Shown piece after piece: positions 10,556 to 21,989 of a stretch of 64,000 nucleotides of DNA. The stretch's first letter is position 1. Every line of letters begins with the position of its first letter. The DNA lies in assembly GCA_037042185.1 (NCBI GenBank), contig JAXQJY010000024.1:124001-188000 (forward strand), read 5' to 3'. Under the pieces are notes generated by a model. The model was not told the DNA's origin and ran no database searches. It worked only from the letters and a program-made list of their open reading frames with translations. The translations under genes and the position numbers were made by a program. The DNA is from Sordariomycetes sp. S80-01Y. Its lineage: Eukaryota > Ascomycota > Sordariomycetes.

Positions 10556-12563
10556 ATGTCCGGTTACCCGGGATACAATCACGGAGGCTACGGCGCGCCG
10601 CCGCAGCCTCAATACCAGCAGCAGCAGGGCAGCTACTACCCGTGCGTTCATCCGGAACATTGGTTCCTCAGCAAGACGTTGGCGATCATAGCTGACGTTT
10701 GACCAGACCACCCCAGCAGAGCTACGGCAACTACCCGCCTCCGCAAGGCCACCCGCCGCAGCAACCTGGTTACGCTTACCAACAGCCACCGCAACCTCAG
10801 TACGGCTATCCGGTACGCACCAGAGGCCCACATTGACAACACCAGGCTCGAACATTGCTGACAGCCTTGTAGCAACAGCCTCCCCAGCAGCAGTACTACC
10901 AGCAACAGCCGCAACAACAACAACAACACCGCCCGCGTATGTGACTACGTACGATCGCACCACAAGAGGCACAGCTAACCCTTAGCAGCACCAGGTGCAC
11001 CCCCACCGCAACAGCACGGAAGACCCGGGCAACCGCCCGCACCTCCTCAGGGCCCTCAGCACTTCGGGACCGGAGCGCCCCAGAATTATGCTTTCCGATA
11101 CTCGAACTGCACCGGCCGGCGAAAGGCTTTGCTCATTGGCATTAACTACTTCGGCCAGCGTGGTCAATTGCGAGGATGTATCAACGATGTGCGGAACATG
11201 ACGGCATACTTGGTACAGCAGTTTGGTTACAGGAGGGAGGACATGGTGATTCTCACCGACGATCAGCAGAACCAGATGAGCCAGCCGACAAAGCAGAACA
11301 TTTTGCGCGCTATGCATTGGCTAGTGAAGGGGGCGCAGTCGAACGATTCCCTCTTCTTCCATTACTCAGGTATGTATGCAGCCAACGTGAGCACAGCTTG
11401 ATACTGACGTTACCAGGACACGGCGGACAAACTCGAGATCTTGACGGCGACGAGCCCGATGGTTATGACGAGGTCATCTACCCCGTCGACTTCCGACACA
11501 ACGGCCACATCACTGATGACGAGATGCACCGCATCATGGTGCGCCCACTCTCGCCGGGCGTTAGACTGACAGCTATCTTCGATTCATGCCACTCCGGTAC
11601 CGCGCTCGACCTGCCCTACATTTACTCTACCCAGGGTGTGCTCAAAGAGCCCAATTTGGCCAAGGAGGCTGGCCAAGGTTTGCTCGGGGTGCTTACGTCT
11701 TATTCGCAAGGCGATCTCAGCGGTGTTGTCAACAACTTCATGGGCTTCATCAAGAAGGCCACTAGTGGCGAAGAGGCGCACACCAGGGCTCTTGCTACCA
11801 AGACGTCGCCGGCCGACGTCGTCATGCTTTCGGGCAGTAAGGACGATCAGACCTCGTGGGTGCCCCCCTTTTCTAATACTGATTATCCCCTCTTGTACCA
11901 TCACAACCCTTGGCTGTATCAGCCGATGCAACCCCAACCTTTTGGCAATTTCATGCCCATGCCCCCTTTTTGATGATGCGATGATGCGCTTCACTTCATT
12001 TCATGTAAATATTTTTGGCATGGTCCCATCTTGACGATGGGGTCGATTCTGAGACTGGATCTCACGCTTGTCCCTGGAGGACTTCTTGCATCTATGGTTG
12101 GCGGATTCGGGAAGGACATGATACCCTGGTTCCTATCGTTACGTCACTTGGTTTAGGTAGCCCCTTTTTTCGTGTTACTCAAGCCTTGGGTGACAGACAC
12201 AGCCACATACGGCCGTTGTCTGCCATCCAAGGCGACGGGTCACGTTGGGACACCAGCCCTTTCTCCCCCCCGAACTTTCGAACACCTATGGAACTAAACT
12301 AACATCATTTCTAGTGCCGACGCAACCATCGCTGCTCAAGCTACAGGCGCCATGTCTTGGGCCTTCGTCACCGCTCTCAAGAAGAACCCTCAGCAGAGCT
12401 ACGTCCAGCTTCTCAACAGCATCAGAGACGAGCTTGCCACGAAGTATACACAGAAACCCCAGCTTTCTTGTAGCCACCCTCTAGGTACGCGCCACGTCCT
12501 TCTCTACGCGTAATGCTGGTGACTAACATTTACCAAGATACCAATCTTCTCTTCGTCATGTAA
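10556..12563 (+). CDS. MCA1: Type I metacaspase
   Basis: This is a Cys protease of the caspase-like C14 clan that cleaves after Arg or Lys and acts in proteostasis and cell death in fungi. Seven exons are inferred: 10556-10641, 10707-10812, 10873-10936, 10986-11369, 11417-11855, 12315-12484 and 12538-12563, giving 424 residues. The first ~110 residues are a Gln/Pro/Tyr/Gly-rich prodomain ([19 protein letters not shown]) typical of type I enzymes. The p20-like part starts at [20 protein letters not shown], with catalytic His in SGHGG (about residue 215) and catalytic Cys in DSCHSG (about 271). The C-terminal exons restore [30 protein letters not shown] and the family ending LDTNLLFVM. The donors GTGCGT and GTGGGT are weak. 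Intron 5 (11856-12314, 459 nt) is about nine times longer than its neighbours. If it is retained, the frame runs 38 more codons to 11973 and loses the conserved C-terminus. Confidence 0.93.
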
Positions 12564-12932
12564 ATACACCTGCATCAGCGTGCGCTGAGCTGTCTGCAAT
12601 TGTGCGCTCCATTTGTACTACGGGATTGTAAGCGCTAAGGATTTTTAAGGCAGCATGGGATAATTGTTTGGGAGGCTTTCTGTTGGTTTACCGCGATGTC
12701 CGATGCGACGCGCTGCCGAAAGGAAACTTGGGTACCTCAGGTAGCTATTTTTAACACACAGTCACTACGAGTCCTTCCCGGGATCTCAGAGCGAAGCAAA
12801 TATGAGGTTTTCAATGGTGAAACAAGGGGGAGTTTAACTAAAAGCTGAGAAGTGAAGGCGCTTCAGTTTGAACGTATCAAAAGGCGCCTTTACCCCATCG
12901 TAACCGATCAACACTTCCAGCCCTTGGCCGCT
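12564..12932. other. Tail-to-tail spacer
   Basis: This spans the 3' ends of the metacaspase gene (+) and the F-box gene (-). It probably holds both 3' UTRs; no other feature was seen. Confidence 0.5.
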
Positions 12933-14865
12933 CTAATCGTCCGGGTACTGCTCCCGAATGTTGGAGACAAAGGTGCAGCTTTCTTTATCGAACCTCTTGA
13001 AGTACTTTCCAGCGTACTGGAACGAGTTTTCCTCCACGATGCTGGGGTCTTGGACAATCTCTACCGCCCCCTCGGCGATCACATATCTCTCCGGGGATTG
13101 GGTCCGACTGTTGCTCATTAGCAAGATGCATCACGTGGTGTGAGGGAAAGCTGGGAGGGCACTTACATGTACATAAAGTACGTCTGGTCATGCATGCGCA
13201 GCCTGTCGAGGGGGTTCGCATCCGCGTCCACGTTTGCCTCCGCCGTCTGCCGACGAGTTCGCGAGACGTGGTCACTCCAACCCGTGATGACACCCAGCCA
13301 CTGGTAGCGTTTGTGTCGGAAGACCTGGCCGATCTTAAAGGGTACCTTGTCTCCACCTTCCTTGTCTCTACGCACCGGCCAGGCCCCCTGCATATCAAGG
13401 TACTGGTTGTTTCTCAACGGATCCCAAGCCCCGACCGTGTTCGCGTGCCTCCCTACATGCACCCGTCGATGAGGTTGCCTAGGTACAAGAAACTTCTCCA
13501 CTAGCCAAGCGTCCTCCGGGAAGCTCCTCGTGTATCTTGTCAAGAAGAAGTCAAGCTCCGCCCAGGTGTCGGGATGCGTGAGGATCAAGGCCGCCCACAT
13601 GCTCGCGTACAGGCACGCAACTAAGTTCTGCGAGTTCGACCCACAGATGAGGCGGAAGATCTCATTCGATGGATTGTCTGACTGCTCCGAGGCCGTGGCG
13701 AACGTTTGGCTCATGTTGGCGCCAATGCGGTTGATGATGGCGACAGCACGAGCGGGCTGTACGGCGCGTTCGATGTCGGGGTTGTCCGGACCACCAAAGC
13801 GGGAGAGCAGCGCTCGGAGCCTTTCGATTGGGACCTCCTCATCAAGGCCGAAGGGGTCAAGGTACATACGATCTTGGATCTCTGGCTTTGGCTCATCGAC
13901 AGGAGCCCCATCTAACGTTGACTCAGCGGGTGCGGTCACCACAACATGAATATGGCCGGGGAAGTTGCAGCATTGCGCGTTGAGGCCAATGCGTTGTGCC
14001 AGAGCGCAGAAAATGGCACCGGAGATGATGGGGATGGATTCATGCTCTTCTTGGCGGAGGGCTTGACCGATGAGACAGTTCCGGAGGTTGCGGTAGTCGC
14101 GCTCGGGGTGTTTGAGGCCAACGAGGTCGTGGGCTCGTACCCATCTGTTGAGAGATAATGCTTGCTGTCTAAGTGTCATTTCTGCAAGGCCTGGACAACC
14201 CTCCCGGAATTCCTGTGCCTTATCGTCCAGGATGGAGGATATCTGTATACGCATGGATCAGCAACGCCGATGACATGCCGCAGGCACCAACTCACCTCGT
14301 CCAAACCATCGGCTTCCGGATCCAGGACAAACATGTCGAAAGCACCAAGCGCCTTCTCAAGTGTCGGACTGGGCTGTGTAGGATCGATGAGAGCGTGCCA
14401 CTGCTCAATGCCGACGCTCCTGTGGATGCTGTCGAGCACGCTCTGGGCGTAATACCGCCTGGCCAAGCCGTCGCCTGAGCATATGTCCACATGGAGCTGC
14501 TCCAGGAGAAAGTCCTTGGCATCATATCCATGCTGCCCGATCAGACCATATCTCTTAAACCGCTTGGTCTTGGTCCTGATGATGCCGTTGAGCTCCACCG
14601 CTATGGCGCTGTTCTGGATCTTCCGCAAGTTAAAGAGCTCCTTCCAGTCGACTTGCTGCACCGGCTGTCGCAACTTTTCATGAAAGCGGTGACGTGGGTG
14701 CCAGTACTTGAAGCGCGTTATGCAGTGGTACCGCCATACCAAGGGCTCGTCAACTAACCGCCTGAAGCGTCGAGAAACGAATTGCAGGTTTTCAAGGGTG
14801 TCTGCAGGGGGTACGAAGAGAAGGAGATGCTGTATGATCTCGTCAGGTAAGGCGTCGAGCGACAT
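12933..14865 (-). CDS. FBXO21-type F-box protein with transglutaminase-like and YccV domains
   Basis: This is probably the substrate receptor of an SCF ubiquitin ligase. Three exons are inferred: 14296-14865, 13167-14242 and 12933-13107 (introns of 53 and 59 nt), giving about 606 residues against 628 for human FBXO21. The F-box is at residues 3-50 (LPDEIIQHLLLFVPPADTLE then RFRRLVDEPLVWRYHC). A SirB1/transglutaminase-like region follows at about 200-330 (LRQQALSLNRWVRAHDLVGL, then RNLRNCLIGQALRQ and NAQCCNFPGHIHVVV). The C-terminal hemimethylated-DNA-binding-like YccV/HspQ domain is at about 485-600 (FKIGQVFRHKRYQWLGVITG, then ERYVIAEGAVEIV and YFKRFDKESCTFV). This order is that of FBXO21. 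The last acceptor is uncertain: AG at 13108-13109 or 13114-13115 both keep frame. The gene is divergent from the spindle-pole gene to its right. Confidence 0.9.
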
Positions 14866-15824
14866 GGTGGCTGATGGGCGTACTCATGCGAGCAGCCCGG
14901 AAAATGGTGATGGTGGTGAAAGGCCGACGAAATGGCTGGACTGAGATTCAGATGGAAGTGACGTTGATGAGTGGGTGACAGAAAAAGTGATTCTATCGGA
15001 TCAACACATTAAACCTTGAATTGAAGAGCGATGAGTAATTGGTATCGATGGCGAACGCTTGGAAAAGCAATGGACCAGTGTCGGCCCATTCTGTACTTCA
15101 ATTCAAGCTTTCGGTTGCGAGTACCTCCCATCGCCATAGGAGACCAGACGCGGTGGCTGCTTTGAGTGGCGGAGGGTGGGGTGATGCCGAGCGTTGTCTT
15201 TTTGTCACCCTCCATTTTCGGATCTCCAACAGCGTCTGTCACATAGATGCAATGTCTGATGCCGATGTCTTTGACCGACCCTGAGATACCGCCGGGAAGC
15301 TGTATAAGGAATTGGGTCTCTCTGACCAATCCCTGAGTTATGCCTCCATTCTATGGCTTCCAACGCATTGACAACAGCGTATGACAGGAAACTTACGGGC
15401 GCCGATTGGTTGGGTTTCCCAGTGCTGGCTCAATGTGGGGTAGACTACGCTAGTCCGAAACCGGATAAGAGTAAATAAAACAAGACGCGACTGGGGGTCG
15501 TCAACGTGGGCGCGACTTTGGATTGCCGTCTCGAAGTTTATCTATTATCGACATCAGTCACAACACATTATGCGCCTCTAAGCTACTGCAACAGGATAAT
15601 GAGTCTACAGAAAGAATCTTGTCACTGCTGCACGCAACACGAGTTACCCATTCCGCTTGTCAACAAGTGAACAACGGGCGAGTTCCTCTACGTCGTTCCA
15701 CCACTTCCGCCTATACTACTTGCTACCAGCCCGGATCTGAGCTTAGCTTTTGGGCGACCAGATCACACCCGCGCAATTCATACGTAAACAACAAGACTTC
15801 GAGACGCCATCAAACACCGCCAAC
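14866..15824. other. Divergent promoter region
   Basis: This holds the 5' regions of the FBXO21-like gene (-) and the Pcp1-like gene (+). An inverted CCAAT box (ATTGG) occurs near 15404. The frame of the right-hand gene is open upstream to 15750 but begins there with TTG, so this part is read as leader. Nothing else was recognised. Confidence 0.4.
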
Positions 15825-18800
15825 ATGGTGGCGCCGGGCTTGGGTAGCGCGCTCGACACACCGCGCACAACTCTAGGCGACGCAACTTATCTCGACCAAC
15901 AACCCGATTTCGCCGACATCTCGCAAGAAGCCACCTTCATCTCCCCGAGTAAAGACAGCAACAACAACAACATCCTCCAACAGATGCGCAATGGCGGCCG
16001 AACGAGCCTGCGAACACCGAGACAGCGCGAGCCCTTTGCCGACCGGCGTAATCTACCGCAAAGCATAGGAGGCGCCGAATTCACGCCACTCCTCAAATCA
16101 GCGACCCGAAACAGCGTCAGACGCGGCAAGCCAAATGGCAAGCACATACCAGCGACGCCTGCGTTGAATAGGATAGAGGAGGACGACATGACTCCATTGC
16201 CACAGAACGATGCATCGATGTACACTGGATCGCGAAGTCAGTCGTATTTGGATAATACCCTACCACAGGTCGATAGTAGTAGTCCTGCGTCGACACCGCT
16301 GGCTATGCTGCCGCGACGCGACGCTGACAAAGGACCGCTGCAAGATGGCAATGGCCTGTCACTACGCGAGCAGGAAAATGTCGTTAACCGGATGGAGAAG
16401 GAGAATTTTGGTCTGAAGCTCAAAATTCATTTCCTGGAGGAAGCTCTGCGCAAGGCTGGTCCAGGCTTCAGCGAGGCTGCCCTGAAGGAAAACACTGAAC
16501 TCAAGGTCGACAAAGTTACAATGCAAAGAGAACTCCATCGGTACAAGAAGCATCTGACGGGGGCTGAAAAAGACCTCGAAACCTACCGCCAACAATTGGA
16601 GGAATTGCAGGCCAGGGCTATGCGGAAAGGCTCCGATCAGGGTCTAGAGGAAGCACGTCGGAAGACCGAGCAACTAGTTTCTCAACACGAAGAGGAGGTA
16701 CAGGATTTGAAACGTCAAATCGAAGAAGCTGGCGCAACCGATGATCTCGAAGCTCAGCTGGAGCAGTTGAGAGATCAAAAGGCAACCGTCGAGGAGGAGC
16801 TAGAGGAAGCCCGTTACGAGCACCGACAAGAGATTGATCAGCTCGAGACGGAACACGAGAAGGAGATCGCCAGATTAAAACGACATGCCGAGGAGACTGG
16901 TCCGTCCGAGGAGTTCGAGGCTGAAATCCGGGAGCTCAAGGAGGCGAAGGCAGCTTTGGAGGAAGACCTCGAGGATGCTCGATACGAAGCACGCCAAGAA
17001 AGCGAAAAGATGTTAGCAGAGCACAAAGAGGAAATCGCACGGCTGAAGCGTCAGATCGAGGATGCCGGTCAGTCTGACGACCGCGATGCTCTAATAGAGG
17101 AGCTCAAGGAGCAGAAAGCTGCGCTAGAAGATGATATCGAGGACGCACGTTACGAAGCGCGACAAGAAGTCGAGAAGTTGTCTGCCGAGCACGAAAAAGA
17201 GATCGCAGACCTGCAGCGACAGATTGAAGATGCGGGTCAATCTGAGCAGCTGGAGGCTCAACTTGATGAGCTAAAGGAGCAAAAGACAGATTTGGAAGGA
17301 GAGCTAGAAGATCTCCGCCGCCAAATGGCTCGCGAAATCGAAGACATCGAGGCTCAGCATGAGCGCGAGGTCCAGAAGCTCCAGCGACAGATCAAAGATG
17401 CTAGCTCAGCACCACAGCTAGAGGCCCGCGTCCAGGAACTTGAGTATGAAAAGAAAGCACAAGAGCAAGAGTTCAGTGCCCAGATCCAGGACATAAAGAA
17501 GCAAAAAGCGAGCTTCGAGGACGACCTTAAGTTCAAGTTGCAGCGCGTGGAGGATCAAAAGTTCTCGATCGAGGAGGAGCTCAAGGGCCGCATCCAAGTA
17601 CTCGAGGAGGAGAAGCTTGCCCTGGAAGAGGACTTCGAAGACGCCCATCGACAGGTGGAGGAGATCAATGCTGAGCATGAACGCGAAGTCAACGGTCTGA
17701 AGCGTCAGCTTGTCGGGAACGAGTCCACCATTCGGGATCTGCAGCTACAGATTCAGGATCTTGAAGATCAAAAATTCACGTTCGAGGCGGATCTCAGAGA
17801 AGCGCGTCTTCATGCCGACGAGCTGGTCTCCAAGCATGACCGGGAGCTTGCACAGCTTAAGCGCCAACTCGCGGATGGATCGAACTCATCCCAGGAAGTC
17901 CAGAAGCAGCTCCAGAGCTTAGAGACCGAGAAGACAGCACTGCGAGATGAGCTCAAAGAAGCCCGTCGCATGGCTGAGGAAGCGTCATCTCAGCACGACC
18001 GAGCCATCCAAGACCTGAAACGTCAAGTTAAGACCGCTAGCTCTTCGAGCGAGGATCACCTTCGCGATTTGGAGGACCAAAAGATCACGCTTGAGGATGA
18101 GCTTAAGCAGGCCCACCAACAAGCTGAAAGGGCCGCGTCACAACACGAAAGGGCGCTCCGCGACCTGAAGCGGCGGCTCGATAATGCCGGGTCTAACAGC
18201 GAACAGGTGAAGCAATTGGAGGAAGAGAAGCTCGATCTCGTGGAAGAGCTTGAGAACGCTCGTCGTCAGTCTGAGAAGACTACCTCCCAACATGAGCGAG
18301 CAATGCGGGACTTGCAGCGCCGTCTCGATATCAAATCTAAATCCACCTCCAGCAGCGATGAGATTCAAGAGCTCGAAGACCAGAAGTTGGCCTTAGAACG
18401 AGATCTCGAGGACGCTCGTCGACAGGCTGACAAGGCAGCCTCACAGCACGAACGGGCGATCCGTGATCTGAAGCGGCAGCTAGAGCGAAAGCCGTCTGAT
18501 ACGTCTTCAAGCGACGAAGTTCAACGGCTCGAGGATCAGAAGGTCGCCCTAGAGGAAGCCTTGGAGGATGCTCGTGAAGATGCTCGGAAGGCGGCATCTC
18601 AACATGAGCGTGCAATGCGTGACATGAAGCGCCGGCTTGAGATGAAATCGACGCCTGCGTACCCCAGCGATCAACTGCAAGAACTGGAGGACGAAAAACT
18701 CGCTTTAGAGGACGCCCTCGACGAAGCCCGGCGTCAAGCTGAGCAAACTGCCCTCCAGCACCAGCGGGCGATCCGCGATCTAAAACGCCAGATGGACCAA

Positions 18801-19944
18801 GCCGGCTCTTCCAACGACCAAATTCACGACCTGGAGGATCAGAAAGTCATGCTGGAGGAAATCCTTGAAGAAGCCCGCCAACAAGCTGAGTCAACAGCCG
18901 CGCAGCACAAGCAAGCTGTCGCCGATCTCAAGCGTCAGATCCAAGACGCTGCCGCATCGCAAAGTCAGCTCCACGATCTTGAAGACGAGAAGATCGTGCT
19001 TGAGGAAGCGCTTGAGGAAGTAGAGGAAGCCCGTCAACGGGCCGAAGAGAACGCCGCACAACATGAACGCGCTTTACGGGCCATGAAGCGTAAGCTCGAG
19101 AAAGCCGAGCGTGATCTCAAGAGCACACAACCCTCTCACAAGTCAGAGCGACACCTTCAGAGGAGCCAGGCTGAGATCGAGAACCTGGAGCATGACATCC
19201 GCCAACAACAAGAGACCATCGATGCTCTTACGTCTTCAGAAGGATCTCTTCGAAGAAAGCTTGAGCGCGCAAGAAGTGAGAGAGCAGCATACCGCATGAG
19301 CGCCGAGAAGCTGCAACGCGAGCTCTCACGCGCTCAAAAGACAACCTCGACTGCAAAACAAAGACATGACACTCACGGGTCAGATGAAGCGATCACTACT
19401 GTCGTGCGTGCTGCTGAAAGCGCCGAGGAGAGGCATAAGAAGGAGATTCGCGGCATGATCACGCAAATGGAGTGGATGCAGAAGCGTTGGGAGCGAGAGG
19501 CCTCCCTACGCTCTGATGCAGCTTACGCGAAGCGATACTTGCAACTCCAACTGAACATTGCAAACGCATGGTACGTCCCCTCAGTGCGAACCTTTAAACC
19601 CTCGAACAACACACTAATGCCCTCTTCACAGCAACAAAGCGCAGCTGCGCGAACTAGAGGAGATCCGGACCCAGATACTAGGCTCCCGCAAGTCCCTCAC
19701 GCCCTTGCCAAGCACCCTGCAGAAGCAGAAGGTCGGACAGGAAAGCTCAGGCAAGCCGACGCTGAAAACATTCCTGGCCATGGCGAGGTTCGTGGCACGG
19801 ATGAAGATCTCGGCCAGGGAATGGCAGAAGCAGGAGAAGATCAAGGCGAAGCTTGTTGCTGCGACGGCAGAGAGGAGGAGAACGAGTACCAGGGGCAAGC
19901 TGGCGGTCGTGAGGGTCGACGAGAGGGAAAGGTCAGTGGTTTGA
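15825..19944 (+). CDS. pcpA: Pericentrin/Pcp1-type spindle pole body coiled-coil protein
   Basis: This is a scaffold that anchors gamma-tubulin complexes at the spindle pole body. Exons are 15825-19570 and 19632-19944 (61-nt intron, GTACGT to TTCACAG), giving 1352 residues. The ATG at 15825 has a good context (CCAACATGG) and is the first ATG in the frame. The N-terminus is disordered with several TP/SP sites. A CM1 (centrosomin) motif at about 178-245 contains ENFGLKLKIHFLEEALRKAG, which in the family recruits the gamma-tubulin complex. Then ~900 residues of near-continuous coiled coil are built from about 15 copies of a repeat ending in a QHERAIRDLKRQ-like block. The C-terminal PACT-like domain (about 1200-1330; ITQMEWMQKRWEREASLRSD, then AYAKRYLQLQLNIANACNKA across the splice) targets pericentrins to the pole. 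CM1 with PACT favours Pcp1/PcpA over Mto1/ApsB. If the intron is ignored, the frame reads through it in a non-conserved phase to 20111. Confidence 0.88.
16680..19110 (+). repeat. 15-copy coiled-coil repeat inside the Pcp1-like gene
   Basis: The coding region repeats a ~43-55-codon unit, roughly LEDQKxxLEEdLEDARxxAe, then AASQHERAIRDLKRQ, then a short Ser/Asn/Gly-rich break. I count 15 blocks of the QHE(R/K)..(D/R)LKRQ type. Copies in the second half are more alike than those in the first half, which suggests later duplications there. Spacing is not strictly constant. Confidence 0.75.
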
Positions 19945-20230
19945 GCGAGAACATTCTGTTAAGTACTACTACTGATGAGGCGTTATGGATGTACTTTGGG
20001 TTGGGAATTGGCAAGAGATACGGTCAGATGGCATTTGCAAAATCATATTCAGGGACTCAAAGTCCCACCCCTTTGGCTTCTTCCTGTTCCTCAGTGCGGA
20101 TGGCTCGCTAGCTCTCCTTGTATCGAAGAACTTCCGAGGTGAGGGTCTCTCGATCCCTAGATCTATTCTTTCAGCAAAGCGACTACCAATGCTATGATAC
20201 ATTCGCGCCCTCACGCCATGCGCTCTGGAT

Positions 20231-21989
20231 TCAAGTCCGGCTGGTGCTGATCATATCCTGGAGCACCCCTTTCTCAGCCAGCTTACTGACCCATTTATGC
20301 AATGCTGGGGCGTAGTCCCTCCTCCTTCCCCTGACTTTTTCCTCGTCTTGCGCCATCTCCAACATTTCCGCCCTAAACTCCCCCATAGTTGCCTTGACCT
20401 CAACCTCTAGATCCTGGTGCAAATTGAATGCTCCCCCCGTGGTGTCGACCTTTGCTACCTGATCTCTGGCCCACTGCGGGATTTGAGCAGCATGCACAGC
20501 CTCGGACGTCAGGCGAAACTCTGCTAGACGTTCAGGCTTGTCAAATTCGGCAATGGTTGAGGTCTCGGGTTTCCAATCCTCGCCCACACCTTCTTTGAGT
20601 GGCGCAACGAGATGGAGGTGGCGAAGGGATTGGACGCACTCTGCTATTTTGCGGGAGTGATTGGCCAAGGGGCTTCGGCAGAGGGCAAGGAGGTTGAATG
20701 AGAGTTCGCTTTCTTCGTATTGCGCCATCCGCGCTGCGAGTTGCGGACGCACAATACTGGTCCAGTCATCTGATTCAACGGACCCTTAGAGTGTTAGGAG
20801 ACTGCTTCTGGACTTGTACTCGAAGGAACATACCGAGTTTATGTGGCTTGGTCTTTAACCCATCCAATTCCCACACAACACCGTCGCGCTCAACAAAACC
20901 TATGAAATGGTGTGCGAAGTCTTCGCTGTTTCTGGACTTGCTAGCGGTCTTGCTACCCTTCTTGCCCCCAGTCTTAGCCTTTTTTGGTTTGGGCTGGTTA
21001 GCATTATTCTCCGTACACAAGTCGACGTGAAGGTGGTCCATCCTGCGAGTGAAGGAATTATGTACACTTCGAATGAACTTGTCGGAAGACAGACGGTGGC
21101 CACGTAGAGGTGTACTGAGTGGTTTGGTCGACTGTTTGAAGCCGGCGAGAGCATCCCCGAGCTGTATCTGGGGTACGTTGAAGATGATGTTCAGGAGAGC
21201 CACCGTCGCACAGGCGTTGTGTGTTGTTTGATTTGCAAACCAGAGATCGCCCCCCGGGTCATCCTCATCTTGAGTCTCGTCAAGGCTTGGTTGGTACTGA
21301 AACAGGAAGATCAAGCCGAAAATAGGCTTTCTGAAGGTATTGTCAGACAGACGATGGCAGACAGCGCTGGGAACACCCACGGAATAAAGCTCATGGCATC
21401 ATCATCGACTGAGAAGAGCTCCTGAACCTTCACGTTTCCAACTCCCAGCTCTCGCAGGATGATGTTGAAGAATGCCTGTTGCACTTGATGAGGGGTGCAT
21501 TTGACTAGACGTCGGGAGACGATGGCTTACAGGTTCCGATTCCAACTCGACCCAACCCTCCCATTCTTCTATCTCGTTAGGCTCCAGGGGCTTTAGAGCC
21601 TCGGAAAGAAGATCTGAGGGTAAATCACTCAGAAATTTCGAGGGCTCATTGGCCTTGCGCTTGGGATTTCGCCTCGCGGGCGCTGTCATTTTTGCAGATA
21701 ACGGTGGACGTTTCTTCGCCTTAGCTCGAGGGGGCGCTCTGTCGGGGGATAGATATGACGGACGAGTCGTCCTTCGCGCAGAGCGGCGGAGAAAAGGGGC
21801 GGTCGGCTGATGGTCATCGGGCTGAGGCGCTGACTTGGGCTCGTCAGCTTCTGGATTGGAACTTCCATCTTCTTTGTTAGAGTGCGCGATGATCGAAGTT
21901 CCATTTAAAGAATCGGCAGAAATGCGGTCGCTGGGGGCGTCTGAGGGCGCGACCGATAGGGAAGCGGTGTATAGATCTGGCGTAGCCAT
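20231..21989 (-). CDS. UCH37/Uch2-type ubiquitin C-terminal hydrolase
   Basis: This is a peptidase C12 deubiquitinase; UCH37 relatives act at the proteasome through Rpn13 and at chromatin remodellers. Four exons are inferred: 21531-21989, 21381-21475, 20834-21330 and 20231-20769 (introns 55, 50 and 64 nt), giving about 529 residues. A basic, Ser/Pro-rich N-terminal extension of ~135 residues (RRSARRTTRPSYLSPDR, KAKKRPP, RRNPKRKANEPS) precedes the UCH fold, which begins EWEGWVELESEP and runs on as AFFNIILRELGVGNVKVQEL. Active-site residues are visible: Gln 219 and Cys 225 in NQTTHNACATVALLNIIFN, His 326 in HHFIGFV and Asp 341 in WELDGL. A Lys-rich insert (PKPKKAKTGGKKGSK, about 298-312) lies in the crossover-loop region before the His. 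The C-terminal part (LHKWVSKLAEKGVL) is helical as in the UCH37 tail. The donor of intron 2 is GTGGGT. BAP1-like affiliation is an alternative. Confidence 0.9.

Noticed and set aside
15750-20111. A single 1453-codon frame through the whole Pcp1-like gene
   Set aside because: It begins with TTG at 15750 and reads through a clear GT-AG intron (19571-19631) into a non-conserved frame, whereas splicing restores the PACT-like NIANACNKAQLRELEEIR end.
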